DNA from: Frigidibacter albus
GTDB taxonomy: Bacteria; Pseudomonadota; Alphaproteobacteria; Rhodobacterales; Rhodobacteraceae
Length of the DNA stretch: 64,000 nt
Assembly (NCBI RefSeq): GCF_009908165.1
Contig: NZ_JAAAUC010000005.1
Location: forward strand, 1 to 64,000
Direction of reading: 5' to 3'
Below, piece after piece: positions 19,552 through 28,523 of this stretch; positions within the stretch are counted from its first letter, which is position 1; the number at the start of each line of letters is the position of its first letter. The notes beneath the pieces are model-generated. The model did no database searches, was not told the DNA's origin, and was given only the letters and a program-made list of their open reading frames with translations. A program made the position numbers and the translations under genes.

Positions 19552-20205
19552 TTACGGATCGAATCGATACCCGAACCGCGCAATATCCTCCGCCGCGACC
19601 TGCCCCAGCACCTCCGCATCCGCCGCAGAGTAATAGGGCCGCCAGTCGCGCCCCCTCTCCGACGCATTCACCCGCCCGACGGGACTCAGCCGCAGGTCCA
19701 GCAGCGCCTCCAGCCGCGGCAGATCCTCCTCCAGCCGCTCCAGCCGCAGGAACAGGTCGCAGCGCTCCACGCCCGTGGCGTCCCTCACATAGCTGCCATA
19801 GGGCGCCGCCGTCAGCGCAATGCGCGTGCTGGGATGGTTCAGGAACCCGCTGAAGTCGCTCACCTTCGCAAGCGCCACCGCCGGATGCGCAAAGCCCTGC
19901 CCGCGCAGCCAGTGGTAATAGCTCACCACCCGGTCCCAGGGGTTGCGCACCAGCGTGAACACCCGCAGCCCCGGCAGCTCCTCCGCAGGCACCAGCCCGT
20001 CGATATCGGCCAGGCTCGAATGCTTCCACAGCCGCCCCGCCGCCGCCAGCCCCTTCAGCCGCCCGCGCCGGGCCCGCGCCTTGGGCGTGTCGCCGATCAG
20101 GAGATCGTCCTTCATCGCCCGCGCCTCCAGCGCCAGCGACAGCGCCGTGCCGCCGGTCTTGGGGATATGCACGAAGATGTAGCGCCGCCCACGCGAGATG
20201 ATCAT
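19552..20205 (-). CDS. Sulfotransferase-family protein
   Basis: A 217-residue protein with the two PAPS-binding elements of sulfotransferases: the 5'-phosphosulfate loop FVHIPKTGGTALSLALEA at the N-terminus and the 3'-phosphate motif VRNPWDRVVSYYHWL near residue 90. Such enzymes transfer sulfate to carbohydrate or lipid acceptors. It is shorter than typical Golgi-type sulfotransferases but complete in its core motifs. It lies 51 bases beyond the start of, and in the same direction as, the preceding EamA gene's stop, so co-transcription is possible. The acceptor is unknown; surface polysaccharide is a guess. Confidence 0.8.
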   Translation of the reverse strand: MIISRGRRYIFVHIPKTGGTALSLALEARAMKDDLLIGDTPKARARRGRLKGLAAAGRLWKHSSLADIDGLVPAEELPGLRVFTLVRNPWDRVVSYYHWLRGQGFAHPAVALAKVSDFSGFLNHPSTRIALTAAPYGSYVRDATGVERCDLFLRLERLEEDLPRLEALLDLRLSPVGRVNASERGRDWRPYYSAADAEVLGQVAAEDIARFGYRFDP

Positions 20206-20256
20206 GACCGCCTCCAGATGCTGCGCATCCTCACCGCGCCCGAAGGCGGGCGCAAG

Positions 20257-21207
20257 TCAGGCCCTGCTGCGCGCAGCGATCAGCGCCCCCGCCGCGACGA
20301 TCAGCACGATCCCCAGCAGCGCCCGGCCCCCCAGCATCTCGCCCCACAGGAACCAGCTCCAGAACGCGGCGCAAGGCAGGATCGTGTATTCGAAGACCGC
20401 CGCCCGGCTCGCCTCGGCCATCTGGTAACCCTTCACCATCATCAAGATCCCCAGCAGCGAGCCTGCCGCCTGCACGAAGGTCCAGCCCATGAAACCGGCC
20501 GAAGGCCAGACCCAGCCGCGCAGCACGAACCCCGCCGCCCCGCCCGGCACCTCGGGCGCGGCCAGTGCCAGCACCGCCATGCCGATCACGCCATAGATGC
20601 CCAGCATCCCGAAGAATCCCGCCACCAGCGTCTCGGCACTCTCGCCCGCGCACCAGCGGCGGGTGGCGATATTGCCCAGCGCATAGAGGAAGCCGCCGAT
20701 CACCGGCGCGATCAGCACCGGCGACAAGCTGCCCTCGCCCGGGTCCAGCACCATCAGCGTGCCCAGGAAACCCAGGGCCACGGCCAGGATGCGGAACGGC
20801 CCGATCGCCTCGCCAAAGGCAAAGCGTGACAGCAGCAGCACGAAGATCGGCGCGGTGAACAGGCCCGCCGCCACCACCGCCACCGGCAGGAATGCAAGGC
20901 TGCCGAAGTAGAACAGCATCGCCGTGCCATGCACCAGGCTGCGCGCCGCCACCGCCCGCGGATTGCGCGGCCACAGCCGCAGCCCCAGCAAAGGCGCCGC
21001 GACCGCAAACAGCGCCAGCGCCATCACCGACCGGATGGCATGGAACTGCCACAGCCCGCCTTCCGCCGCGATCACCTTCACGAAGTTGTCGGTAAAGCCG
21101 ATGATGACCGCATAGATCAGGATCGCGCCCGCCGCCGCCATTGTGCGGTTGCCCGCCGCCGCCGCAACCGGGGCCACTCCCGGCACTGGCGCCATTGCCT
21201 CGCTCAT
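20257..21207 (-). CDS. DMT/EamA-family transporter
   Basis: A 316-residue inner-membrane protein with ten hydrophobic helices in two EamA repeats (first around residues 20-150, second 165-305). The C-terminal half shows ASRAAVFEYTILPCAAFWSW, typical of the drug/metabolite transporter superfamily. The ATG at 21207 is chosen because GGAGG lies seven bases upstream; an in-frame TTG at 21225 is unlikely. It is probably an exporter of amino acids or related metabolites; the substrate is unknown. Confidence 0.88.
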   Translation of the reverse strand: MSEAMAPVPGVAPVAAAAGNRTMAAAGAILIYAVIIGFTDNFVKVIAAEGGLWQFHAIRSVMALALFAVAAPLLGLRLWPRNPRAVAARSLVHGTAMLFYFGSLAFLPVAVVAAGLFTAPIFVLLLSRFAFGEAIGPFRILAVALGFLGTLMVLDPGEGSLSPVLIAPVIGGFLYALGNIATRRWCAGESAETLVAGFFGMLGIYGVIGMAVLALAAPEVPGGAAGFVLRGWVWPSAGFMGWTFVQAAGSLLGILMMVKGYQMAEASRAAVFEYTILPCAAFWSWFLWGEMLGGRALLGIVLIVAAGALIAARSRA

Positions 21208-21327
21208 GCCCTGCCTCCTGCCCAAACTGCTGCAACTCCTTGCTTTCCTTCAACCCTGCGCCGCGCCAATATGCGCGCCTGAAAGCGACATGCGCAAAGC
21301 GCCCGCAACGCCGGGCAGGAGGACGAT

Positions 21328-22953
21328 ATGGGCTGGCTGCCAGATGAAACCGGGCTGGAAAAATGCGCCGCGAACTACGTGCCGCTGACGCCACTGTCGC
21401 ATCTGGCCCGCGCCGCCGATGTCTTCGCGGACCGCACGGCGCTGGTTTACGGATCGCAGCGCCGGACCTATGCCGACTATCACGCCCGCGTCTCGCGCCT
21501 TGCCTCCGCCCTTGCCGGCCGCGGCATCGTGCCCGGGGACGTGGTGGCGACGATCCTGCCCAATATCGCCGCGCAGGCCGAGGCGCATTTCGGCGTGCCC
21601 GCCTGCGGCGCAATCCTCAACGCGATCAACACGCGGCTGGATGTGGACACGGTGGCCTATATCCTCGGCCATGGCGGCGCCCGGCTGCTGCTGGTGGACA
21701 GCGCCTTCCTGCCCTTGGCCGAGGCGGCGATCAAGGCCATGAAGGGCGCCCCGCCCCGCATCGTCGAGGTGGCCGACACCGCCGCCGGCTTCCCCGCCTC
21801 GGGGCATTATCTGGAATATGAGGAGCTGCTGGCCGAAGGCGACCCCGCCGCGCCTTGGGTGTTGCCCGCCGATGAATGGGAAAGCCTCGCGCTCAACTAC
21901 ACCTCCGGCACCACCGGCCGGCCCAAGGGCGTGGTCTATCACCACCGCGGCGCCTACCTTTCCACGGTCCAGAACCTGATCTCGTGGCGCATGGTGCTGT
22001 ATCCGGTCTACCTGACCATCGTGCCGATGTTCCACTGCAACGCCTGGACGCATCCCTGGATGATCCCGGCGCTTGGCGGCACCCTGGTCTGCTGCCGCGA
22101 CATCACCGCCCGCGCCATCTATGACGCCATCGCCGATGAGGGCGTCACCCATTTCGGCGGCGCGCCGATCGTGCTCAACACCCTCGTCAACGCGCGGGCC
22201 GAGGATCGCCGCGAGTTCGGCCATATCGTCGAGGTTTTCACCGCCGGCGCCCCGCCGCCCGCAGCAACCCTCGCCGCCGTCGAACCGCTCGGCTTCAACG
22301 TCACCCAAGTCTATGGCCTGACCGAGGTTTACGGCCCCGCCACCGAATGCATATGGAAGCCCGAATGGGACGGCACCGAAGGCGAGGCCCGCGCCGCGCT
22401 GAAGGCCCGCACCGGTGTGCTGATGCCGATGATGGACGCGATCACCGTCCACGACGACACCGGCACCGACATCCCCCGCGACGCCGCCCATCTGGGCGAG
22501 ATCGCCATGCGCGGCAATGTGGTGATGAAGGGCTATTACAAGAACCCCGAAGCCACCGCCGAGGCCTTTGCGGGGGGCTACTTCCGCACCGGAGACATCG
22601 CCCTGCGGCACCCGGACGGCTATATCAAGATCACCGACCGCGCCAAGGACATCATCATCTCGGGCGGCGAGAACGTCTCCTCGGTCGAGGTCGAGGATGT
22701 GCTGGCCCATCACCCCGCGGTGTCCCTCGCCTCCGTCGTCGCCAAGCCGGACGAGAAATGGGGCGAGGTGCCCTGCGCCTTTGTCGAACTGAAGCACGGC
22801 CAGCAGGTCACCGAAGCCGAGCTGATCGCCTTCGCCCGCGAGCGCCTCGCCGGCTTCAAGACCCCCAAGCATGTGGTGTTCTGCGAGCTGCCGAAAACCT
22901 CCACCGGCAAGATCCAGAAATTCGAGCTTCGCGCGGTGGCCAAGCTGCTATGA
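21328..22953 (+). CDS. Acyl-CoA synthetase (AMP-forming, medium-chain/AlkK type)
   Basis: A 541-residue ANL-superfamily ligase. Seen are the P-loop YTSGTTGRPKG, the region VTQVYGLTEVYGP, the GYFRTGDIALRHPDGYIKI block and the C-terminal catalytic lysine in KTSTGKIQKFELR. The sequence LTPLSHLARAADVFADRTAL near the N-terminus is typical of the AlkK/FadK-like branch acting on medium-chain or aryl acids. The ATG follows CAGGAGGACGAT. Divergent from the EamA gene with a 120-base gap holding both promoters, and followed by repeat B copy 1. Confidence 0.92.
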   Translation: MGWLPDETGLEKCAANYVPLTPLSHLARAADVFADRTALVYGSQRRTYADYHARVSRLASALAGRGIVPGDVVATILPNIAAQAEAHFGVPACGAILNAINTRLDVDTVAYILGHGGARLLLVDSAFLPLAEAAIKAMKGAPPRIVEVADTAAGFPASGHYLEYEELLAEGDPAAPWVLPADEWESLALNYTSGTTGRPKGVVYHHRGAYLSTVQNLISWRMVLYPVYLTIVPMFHCNAWTHPWMIPALGGTLVCCRDITARAIYDAIADEGVTHFGGAPIVLNTLVNARAEDRREFGHIVEVFTAGAPPPAATLAAVEPLGFNVTQVYGLTEVYGPATECIWKPEWDGTEGEARAALKARTGVLMPMMDAITVHDDTGTDIPRDAAHLGEIAMRGNVVMKGYYKNPEATAEAFAGGYFRTGDIALRHPDGYIKITDRAKDIIISGGENVSSVEVEDVLAHHPAVSLASVVAKPDEKWGEVPCAFVELKHGQQVTEAELIAFARERLAGFKTPKHVVFCELPKTSTGKIQKFELRAVAKLL

Positions 22954-22971
22954 GGCTGCGGCAGCAACCTT

Positions 22972-23202
22972 CGGGCCGGCGCGGTCGGGCGGGAACAGGC
23001 GAGGCACTGCCTCGCCCCCGCCCGCTGCGGGACCCATCATCCAGAGCCACCGGCAACAAGAGACCGAATGAGGCCAGCGCCCGACCTGGCGGGCGAGAAG
23101 CGCCCGCCAGGGGCGGGGCGGGCGCTGGCCGGGCCCATTGGGGGCCCGTCCGGGGCAAAGGGACAATGCAGCGCGTGGCGAAGGCGATGGCCTTCGCCAA
23201 GG
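22972..23202 (-). repeat. Intergenic repeat family B, copy 1
   Basis: About 230 bases, inverted relative to copies at 43367-43560 and 48341-48570. Shared blocks are GGCGAGGCACTGCCTCGCC, a GGGACnnnnnnnCCnnGAGCC segment, GCGGGCGCTGGCCGGGCCC, GGGGGCCCGTCCGG and GGCGAAGGCGATGGCCTTCG, all forming strong stems. It starts 19 bases after the acyl-CoA synthetase stop. The remaining bases of the gap to 23323 hold no clear feature except a C-rich run. Confidence 0.8.
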
Positions 23203-23323
23203 CTGACCGGCGTGGCGAACATCCCACTACAGATGCACCGATTGCCCCCCCCGCCCCCGCCCGCTATGCTCGGCCCACGGACGCCCGGCCCGGCGCCCGC
23301 AGCGCAAAGGATGCGGGCGGCCG

Positions 23324-24349
23324 ATGACGGCACTCACCGAATATCAACGGCTTGAATGCCCCGGGATCTGGCGCGAGGCCGCGGGCGCGCAGCGCCGCGA
23401 GGTGATCGTGGCGCTTGGCGATGCCACCGTCGTCATCTCCGACAGCCGCAGCGAACGCGCGCTGGCGCATTGGTCCCTCCCCGCCGTCCTGCGCCTCAAC
23501 GCCGGTGAGCTGCCCGCGCTCTACGCCCCTGGCGACGAGGCTGGCGAGACGCTGGAGATCGACGAACCCGCCATGGTCGCCGCGCTGGAGAAGGTGCACT
23601 CCATCATCGAAGCCCGCCGCCCGCATCCGGGCCGGCTGCGGATGACGGTTCTGGGCAGCGTCCTTGCCGGTGTCACCGCGCTTGGCGTCTTCTGGCTGCC
23701 GGGCGCGCTGGTCGGCCATACCGCCGCCGCCCTGCCCTTCGCCAAGCGGCAGGAGATCGGCGTCGGCCTGCTGACCGACCTTGCCCGCGTCGGCGGCGCC
23801 CCCTGCGCCAGCCGCCTTGGCGATAGCGCCCTGTCGCAGCTGGCCACCAAGCTCTTCGGCACCGGCGCCACCCAGATCTTCGTGATGCGCGACGGTGTCA
23901 CCGATGCCGTCCACCTGCCCGGCCAGATCCTCGTGCTGAACCGCGCGCTGGTCGAAGATCAGGACACGCCCGAGGTCGCCGCCGGCTACCTTCTGGCCGA
24001 GCGGCTGCGCGCCGAGGACTCCGACCCGATGGTGCAGCTGCTGCAATGGGCGGGCCTGCGCGCGACATTCCGGCTGCTGACCACCGGCAACCTGCCCGAG
24101 GACGCGCTGACCGGCTATGCCGAGGTGCTGCTGACCACGCCCGATGCGCCGGTGGACGATGCCGCCCTGCTCTCGCGCTTCGCAGCGGCAGGCGTCGGAT
24201 CGACCGCCTATGCCTATGCAGTCGATCCCAGCGGCGAGTCCGTGCTGGCGCTGATCGAGGCCGATCCGCATCCGGGCGGCGCCACCGGGCGCGGCGCGGT
24301 GCTGCCCGATGAGGCCTGGGTGTCGCTGCAGGGCATCTGCGGCGACTGA
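23324..24349 (+). CDS. Conserved hypothetical protein with one membrane helix
   Basis: A 341-residue protein. Residues 1-100 are soluble (MTALTEYQRLECPGIWREAA), one hydrophobic segment follows (LGSVLAGVTALGVFWLPGAL, about 108-128), and the C-terminal 200 residues are soluble and acidic. The region IFVMRDGVTDAVHLPGQILV and LVEDQDTPEVAAGYLLAERL resembles the layout of membrane-bound M48 metallopeptidase-like domains, but the HExxH motif is absent, so it would not be an active peptidase. I do not recognise a named family. No obvious operon partner. Confidence 0.65.
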   Translation: MTALTEYQRLECPGIWREAAGAQRREVIVALGDATVVISDSRSERALAHWSLPAVLRLNAGELPALYAPGDEAGETLEIDEPAMVAALEKVHSIIEARRPHPGRLRMTVLGSVLAGVTALGVFWLPGALVGHTAAALPFAKRQEIGVGLLTDLARVGGAPCASRLGDSALSQLATKLFGTGATQIFVMRDGVTDAVHLPGQILVLNRALVEDQDTPEVAAGYLLAERLRAEDSDPMVQLLQWAGLRATFRLLTTGNLPEDALTGYAEVLLTTPDAPVDDAALLSRFAAAGVGSTAYAYAVDPSGESVLALIEADPHPGGATGRGAVLPDEAWVSLQGICGD

Positions 24350-24372
24350 TCCCCGGCCGCGCCCAAAAGAAA

Positions 24373-24398
24373 CGCCGCCCTCCTTGCGGAAGGCGGCG
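24373..24398 (-). terminator. Intrinsic terminator of the SPOR-domain gene
   Basis: Stem CGCCGCC / GGCGGCG with a 12-base loop. On the minus strand it is followed by TTTCTTTTGGGC. It lies in a 116-base convergent gap and may serve both neighbouring genes. Confidence 0.65.
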
Positions 24399-24465
24399 CC
24401 CCGGTACTGCCCGATGTTCCCCCGGTTACCTCTTGGCGCCGCGGCCTGAACCGCAGCGCAATTTC

Positions 24466-25605
24466 TCAGCGCACGTAAGCGTCGGCAAACCCTGCCTGCC
24501 GCGCCGCACTCAGCGCGCCTGCCACGTCTGCCGGGGCAAGCGGCCCCAGCATCACGATCTGCAGCGCGCGCCCGCTTTTCTGGATCTTGCTGGTCGCCAC
24601 CGGCAGCCCGGTCGCCCGGAGCTTCGCTGCCGTGGCCGCCGCATTGGCCGGCTCGCCGAAGGTGCCGACCTGCACATAACGCCCGCCCGCAGCCGCCTGC
24701 ACCGGAGCGGCCCTGACCTGCGCCGCCGGCACTGACCGGCTCGACACCGTCACCTGCGGGGTGGCCTGCACCACCCGCACCGGCTGCCGCACAGCCTTCA
24801 TCGGCACGCGGTCGGTCCAGACCTGCGCCATCTGCGCCTCGCCGGTTGGCGTTCCGACCCCGCGCATCGGGTTCAGCCGGTCATCCTTCCACGCGGGCTT
24901 GTAGCCCGGCGGCACGGACACAGGCACCGCCTGCACAAAGCCCTGCGGCATCGCCGCGATCTCGGCGGCACTGGCATAGGTCTTGGGATACTCGCTCTGC
25001 GGCACACAGCGGATCGCATAGCGCCCGTCGGCCAGCATGAAGCGCTGCGCCACCAGCGAGCGGTTCGGGCAAGCGGTCTGCCCCACCGGCGCCGCGGCAA
25101 TCGCCACGCTGCGCGGCTGCGCCACGGGGGCCGGGGCGCGAACGGGGGCTGGGGCCATCACCACCCGCGCGCCGGCATAGCTGCGCGGATCGGGCCCGCC
25201 TGTCCGCACGGCGGCAGGCGCGGTGATCCGCGGCGGCGCTGTTGTGGTGGCAATCGTCTCCATCGGCCGACCAACCCGGCCCGTCGTGGTTCGGGCCGGG
25301 GCCGGGGCCACGCGCGGGGCGGGTGCGGCGGCGATGACGGGGGCCGAGGGCGCAGCGCCGAAGGTCGGCCGCTGCCCGCAGATCACCGTGCGGTCGCGCG
25401 CCACCCGCGGCACCCATGTCACCTGCCCGGCATAACCGGCGCGCATGAACACGCAGCCACTGCTATCGACGTATTGGGCGCCGGCAAAGCTGGCGGGCGG
25501 AAATTCCGCCGGGCCATCAATCTCGTCGAAGGTGACCGCACCGGCAGAAACGGCCCCGAAGGCGGCCGCAAACAACGCAGCCGTTAGCAATCTGGCAACA
25601 TGCAT
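24466..25605 (-). CDS. SPOR-domain protein, exported, proline/alanine-rich
   Basis: A 379-residue protein with a signal peptide (MHVARLLTAALFAAAFGAVSAG), a first cysteine-containing region (SSGCVFMRAGYAGQVTWVPR), a long Ala/Pro/Thr-rich low-complexity linker (about residues 90-175), a second globular part and a C-terminal SPOR domain (GGRYVQVGTFGEPANAAATA and onward). SPOR domains bind denuded glycan strands at the division septum, so the protein is periplasmic and probably linked to peptidoglycan during division. The start at 25605 is chosen because the signal peptide begins there. Monocistronic. Confidence 0.82.
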   Translation of the reverse strand: MHVARLLTAALFAAAFGAVSAGAVTFDEIDGPAEFPPASFAGAQYVDSSGCVFMRAGYAGQVTWVPRVARDRTVICGQRPTFGAAPSAPVIAAAPAPRVAPAPARTTTGRVGRPMETIATTTAPPRITAPAAVRTGGPDPRSYAGARVVMAPAPVRAPAPVAQPRSVAIAAAPVGQTACPNRSLVAQRFMLADGRYAIRCVPQSEYPKTYASAAEIAAMPQGFVQAVPVSVPPGYKPAWKDDRLNPMRGVGTPTGEAQMAQVWTDRVPMKAVRQPVRVVQATPQVTVSSRSVPAAQVRAAPVQAAAGGRYVQVGTFGEPANAAATAAKLRATGLPVATSKIQKSGRALQIVMLGPLAPADVAGALSAARQAGFADAYVR

Positions 25606-25676
25606 CTCTTGACCCCCCCGGGTAAAGCAAGGCCAAGGATGCCGCATGCCGCGAATCATGTAAAGCGCTAATGGCC

Positions 25677-26309
25677 CTATTTTGTGCCAAACATACGGTC
25701 GCCCGCATCCCCTAGCCCCGGGACAATATATCCATGGTCATTCAGGTGGCTATCCACAGCTGCTGTGACGATGGGCACATCCGGATGGGCCTCCTTCATC
25801 CGCGCCACCCCTTCCGGCGCCGCCAGCAGGCACAGGAAGCGCAGGTTCTTCGCCCCCGCCTGCTTCAGCAGGTCGATCGCCGCGACTGACGAGTTCCCCG
25901 TGGCCAGCATCGGATCGACCACGATCACCATCCGGTCCTCCAGCTCTGCCGGAACCTTGGAATAATACTGCACCGGCTTCAGCGTCTCCGGGTCGCGGTA
26001 AAGCCCGATGAACCCCACCCGCGCCGCCGGCACCAGCTCCAGAATGCCATCCAAGAGCCCGTTCCCCGCCCGCAGGATAGAGATCAGCGCCAGCTTCTTG
26101 CCATCGAGGATCGGTGCCTCCATCGGCTCCAGCGGCGTTTCGATGGTGCAGGTGGTCATGTCCAGCTCGCGCGTGACCTCATAGGCCAGCAGCAGGCTGA
26201 TCTCGCGCAACAGCCGCCGGAACCCCGCGGTCGAGGTAGTCTTGTCGCGCATCAACGTCAGCTTGTGCTGCACCAGCGGGTGGCGGACGACGGTCAGGTG
26301 CTCAAGCAT
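25677..26309 (-). CDS. upp: Uracil phosphoribosyltransferase
   Basis: A 210-residue enzyme converting uracil and PRPP to UMP. The family features are the start [19 protein letters not shown], the [19 protein letters not shown] loop and the PRPP motif [13 protein letters not shown] near residue 130, with the uracil-binding [12 protein letters not shown] near the end. It is the last gene of the salvage operon; its start overlaps the end of the adenosine deaminase gene by eight bases, which implies co-translation. Confidence 0.96.
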   Translation of the reverse strand: MLEHLTVVRHPLVQHKLTLMRDKTTSTAGFRRLLREISLLLAYEVTRELDMTTCTIETPLEPMEAPILDGKKLALISILRAGNGLLDGILELVPAARVGFIGLYRDPETLKPVQYYSKVPAELEDRMVIVVDPMLATGNSSVAAIDLLKQAGAKNLRFLCLLAAPEGVARMKEAHPDVPIVTAAVDSHLNDHGYIVPGLGDAGDRMFGTK

Positions 26310-27294
26310 CCTTCTTCTCCAGTCTTTTCAAGATATTGGCTTTGGTGGCAGCATCGCAGAAGGCGGCTTCGGCAGCGGTGCGGGCAAGCTCTTCGAACAC
26401 GCCCTCATCCCAGTCGAAGGCCTCTGCCAGCCGGTCATACTCGCGGACCATGGTGGTGTGGAAGAACGGCGGGTCGTCGGTGGACACGGTGACCTTCACC
26501 CCACGCCGATGCAGTTCTGAAATCGGATGCTTGCGCCAGCCGGGATAGAGCCCCAGCGCGAGGTTCGAGCCCGGGCAGACCTCCAGCACGATGCCGCGCT
26601 CTGCCAGCTCATCGACCAGCGCCAGGTCCTCGATGGCGCGCACGCCATGGCCGATGCGCTCCACCCCCAGATCGCGGACCGCCTCGCGCACGCTTTGCGG
26701 GCCGTCCCATTCGCCGGCATGGCAGGTCAGCCGCAGCCCTGCCTCGCGGGCACAGTCGAAGCTCCAGGCGAAGTCCTTGGGTTTGCAGATCTTTTCGTCG
26801 CCGCCAAGCCCCAGGCCCACGATGAACTCCCCCGCCGTCTCCGCCGCGCAGATCGCCGCCTCGCGGGCCTTGTCGGGGCCGAAATGCCGGATCGGAGTGA
26901 CGATGCCGCGCATGACGATGCCAAGCCCGCGCTCGGCCTCCGCGGCCGCATCTTGGATGGCGGCGAGGTGGTCGCGCCAGGCGGGCAGGTCGCGGCCGCC
27001 GCAGAAGTCGGGCGAGATGAAGATTTCCGTGTAGATCACGCCACTTGCGGCGCTTTCTTCCAGTACGGCGAGGGTCAGGCGGCGGTAGTCGTCAGGCGTT
27101 TGCAGCACGCTGGTCGCGGCCTCATAGACTTTAAGGAAGTGCCAGAAGTCCTTGAAAGCATAGCCACCTTTCTCATCGAAGATGCCCGAGATATCCATCT
27201 TCTTCTCGGCCGCCAGTCCGCGGATGAACGAGGGCGGCGCCGCGCCTTCCAGGTGCAAATGCAGTTCGACCTTGGGCAAGTCCTTGGGACTCAT
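26302..27294 (-). CDS. add: Adenosine deaminase
   Basis: A 330-residue metal-dependent hydrolase that deaminates adenosine/deoxyadenosine to inosine. Metal and catalytic residues are visible: [11 protein letters not shown] (two His ligands), [10 protein letters not shown] (His and catalytic Glu region), [10 protein letters not shown] and [11 protein letters not shown] (Asp). The start ATG at 27294 overlaps the stop of deoB by four bases; upstream in-frame extension is within deoB. Adenosine and adenine-type deaminases are similar, but the adenosine type is favoured by the nucleoside-operon setting. The length is typical. Confidence 0.88.
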   Translation of the reverse strand: MSPKDLPKVELHLHLEGAAPPSFIRGLAAEKKMDISGIFDEKGGYAFKDFWHFLKVYEAATSVLQTPDDYRRLTLAVLEESAASGVIYTEIFISPDFCGGRDLPAWRDHLAAIQDAAAEAERGLGIVMRGIVTPIRHFGPDKAREAAICAAETAGEFIVGLGLGGDEKICKPKDFAWSFDCAREAGLRLTCHAGEWDGPQSVREAVRDLGVERIGHGVRAIEDLALVDELAERGIVLEVCPGSNLALGLYPGWRKHPISELHRRGVKVTVSTDDPPFFHTTMVREYDRLAEAFDWDEGVFEELARTAAEAAFCDAATKANILKRLEKKDA

Positions 27295-28523
27295 AGAAAA
27301 CTCCTCCCCGGCCCTTGCGCCGGTATCCCCAGATGCGCCGCGACGCTGGCGGCCACATCGGTAAACGCCACCTGCCCCACCGGCCGCAAGCCCCGGCCCC
27401 AACCGATCACCGGAACCCTCTCACGCGTGTGGTCGGTGCCGGTCCATGTGGGATCGTTGCCATGATCGGCGGTGAAGATGGCAAGGTCGCCAGGGCGCAG
27501 CCGCGCCAGAAACCGGCCCGCCGTCGCGTCGAAGGCTTCCAGCGCGCGGGCGTAGCCCGACACGTCGCGGCGATGGCCGTAGAGGCTGTCAAACTCCACG
27601 AAGTTGGCAAAGGTCAAGGAGCCGGGCGCGGCATCGCTTGCCAAGGTCAGAAGGTGTTCGAAAAGCGCAGCATCGTCCGCGCCCTTGTGCAGGTCCGACA
27701 CACCGCGCATCGAGAAGATGTCGCCGATCTTGCCGATGGCATGGGTCTGCCGCCCGGCGCCCGCCGCCCAGTCCAGCAGCGTCGGCGCCGGCGGGGCAAT
27801 GGCATAATCGTGGCGGTTCGCGGTGCGGCGGAAGCTGCCGGGCGCGCCGGTAAAGGGCCGGGCGATCACGCGGCCGATCTTCATCGCGTGCAGCCGGGGG
27901 GCCAGCGCGGCGCAAAGCGCCAGCAGCCGTTCCAGCCCGAACGCCTGTTCATGCGCCGCAATCTGGAACACGCTGTCGGCGGAGGTGTAGCAGATCGGCC
28001 AGCCGGTGCGGATATGCTCCTCCCCCAGCCGCGCGATGATCTCGGTGCCCGAGGCGTGGCGGTTGCCGAGGATGCCTTCGGTCCCCGCAAGCCGCGCCAC
28101 TTCGGCGGTCAGCTCCGGCGGGAAGGCGGGGTCGGTCTCGGGGAAATAGCTCCACTCCCACGGCACCGGCACGCCCGCCAGCTCCCAATGGCCCGAGGGG
28201 GTGTCCTTGCCGCGCGAGACCTCTGTCGCCGCGCCCCAGAGGCCTTGCGGGTCGGCGCCGAAGCCGGGCGCGCCCGCGCCGGAGGCGAGCCGCACAGCCG
28301 CGCCAAGGCCGAGGCTGTCCAGCACCGGCATCCGCAAGGAGCCGCTGCGCCCCTCCTCGGCCCGGCCTTCGGCGCAGGCGGCCGCGATATGGGCCAGCGT
28401 GTTGGCGCCGGTATCGGGGCGGGTGCCATTGAAGAACGCGCGCGCATCCGGCGCGCCGCCGCAGCCGACGCTGTCCATGACGATCAGGAAGGCCCGCCCC
28501 GGAACTTCAGCCTCAGCCTCCAC
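27291..28523 (-). CDS. deoB: Phosphopentomutase
   Basis: A 410-residue alkaline-phosphatase-superfamily enzyme that interconverts (deoxy)ribose 1- and 5-phosphate. Metal-binding regions are FLIVMDSVGCGGAPDA at the N-terminus and the C-terminal LAIFTADHGNDPTWTGTDHT with its metal ligands. The central GKDTPSGHWELAG contains the phosphorylated threonine region. The start appears to be GTG at 28523, directly after the deoA stop codon (TAG GTG), an unusual but consistent arrangement for coupling. It ends with an ATGA overlap with add. Confidence 0.94.
   Translation of the reverse strand: MEAEAEVPGRAFLIVMDSVGCGGAPDARAFFNGTRPDTGANTLAHIAAACAEGRAEEGRSGSLRMPVLDSLGLGAAVRLASGAGAPGFGADPQGLWGAATEVSRGKDTPSGHWELAGVPVPWEWSYFPETDPAFPPELTAEVARLAGTEGILGNRHASGTEIIARLGEEHIRTGWPICYTSADSVFQIAAHEQAFGLERLLALCAALAPRLHAMKIGRVIARPFTGAPGSFRRTANRHDYAIAPPAPTLLDWAAGAGRQTHAIGKIGDIFSMRGVSDLHKGADDAALFEHLLTLASDAAPGSLTFANFVEFDSLYGHRRDVSGYARALEAFDATAGRFLARLRPGDLAIFTADHGNDPTWTGTDHTRERVPVIGWGRGLRPVGQVAFTDVAASVAAHLGIPAQGPGRSFL

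Noticed and set aside
17027-20029. A 1000-codon open frame antisense to the FadB-like gene
   Set aside because: The real gene on the plus strand has full domain motifs; the antisense frame is low complexity and runs through repeat A.
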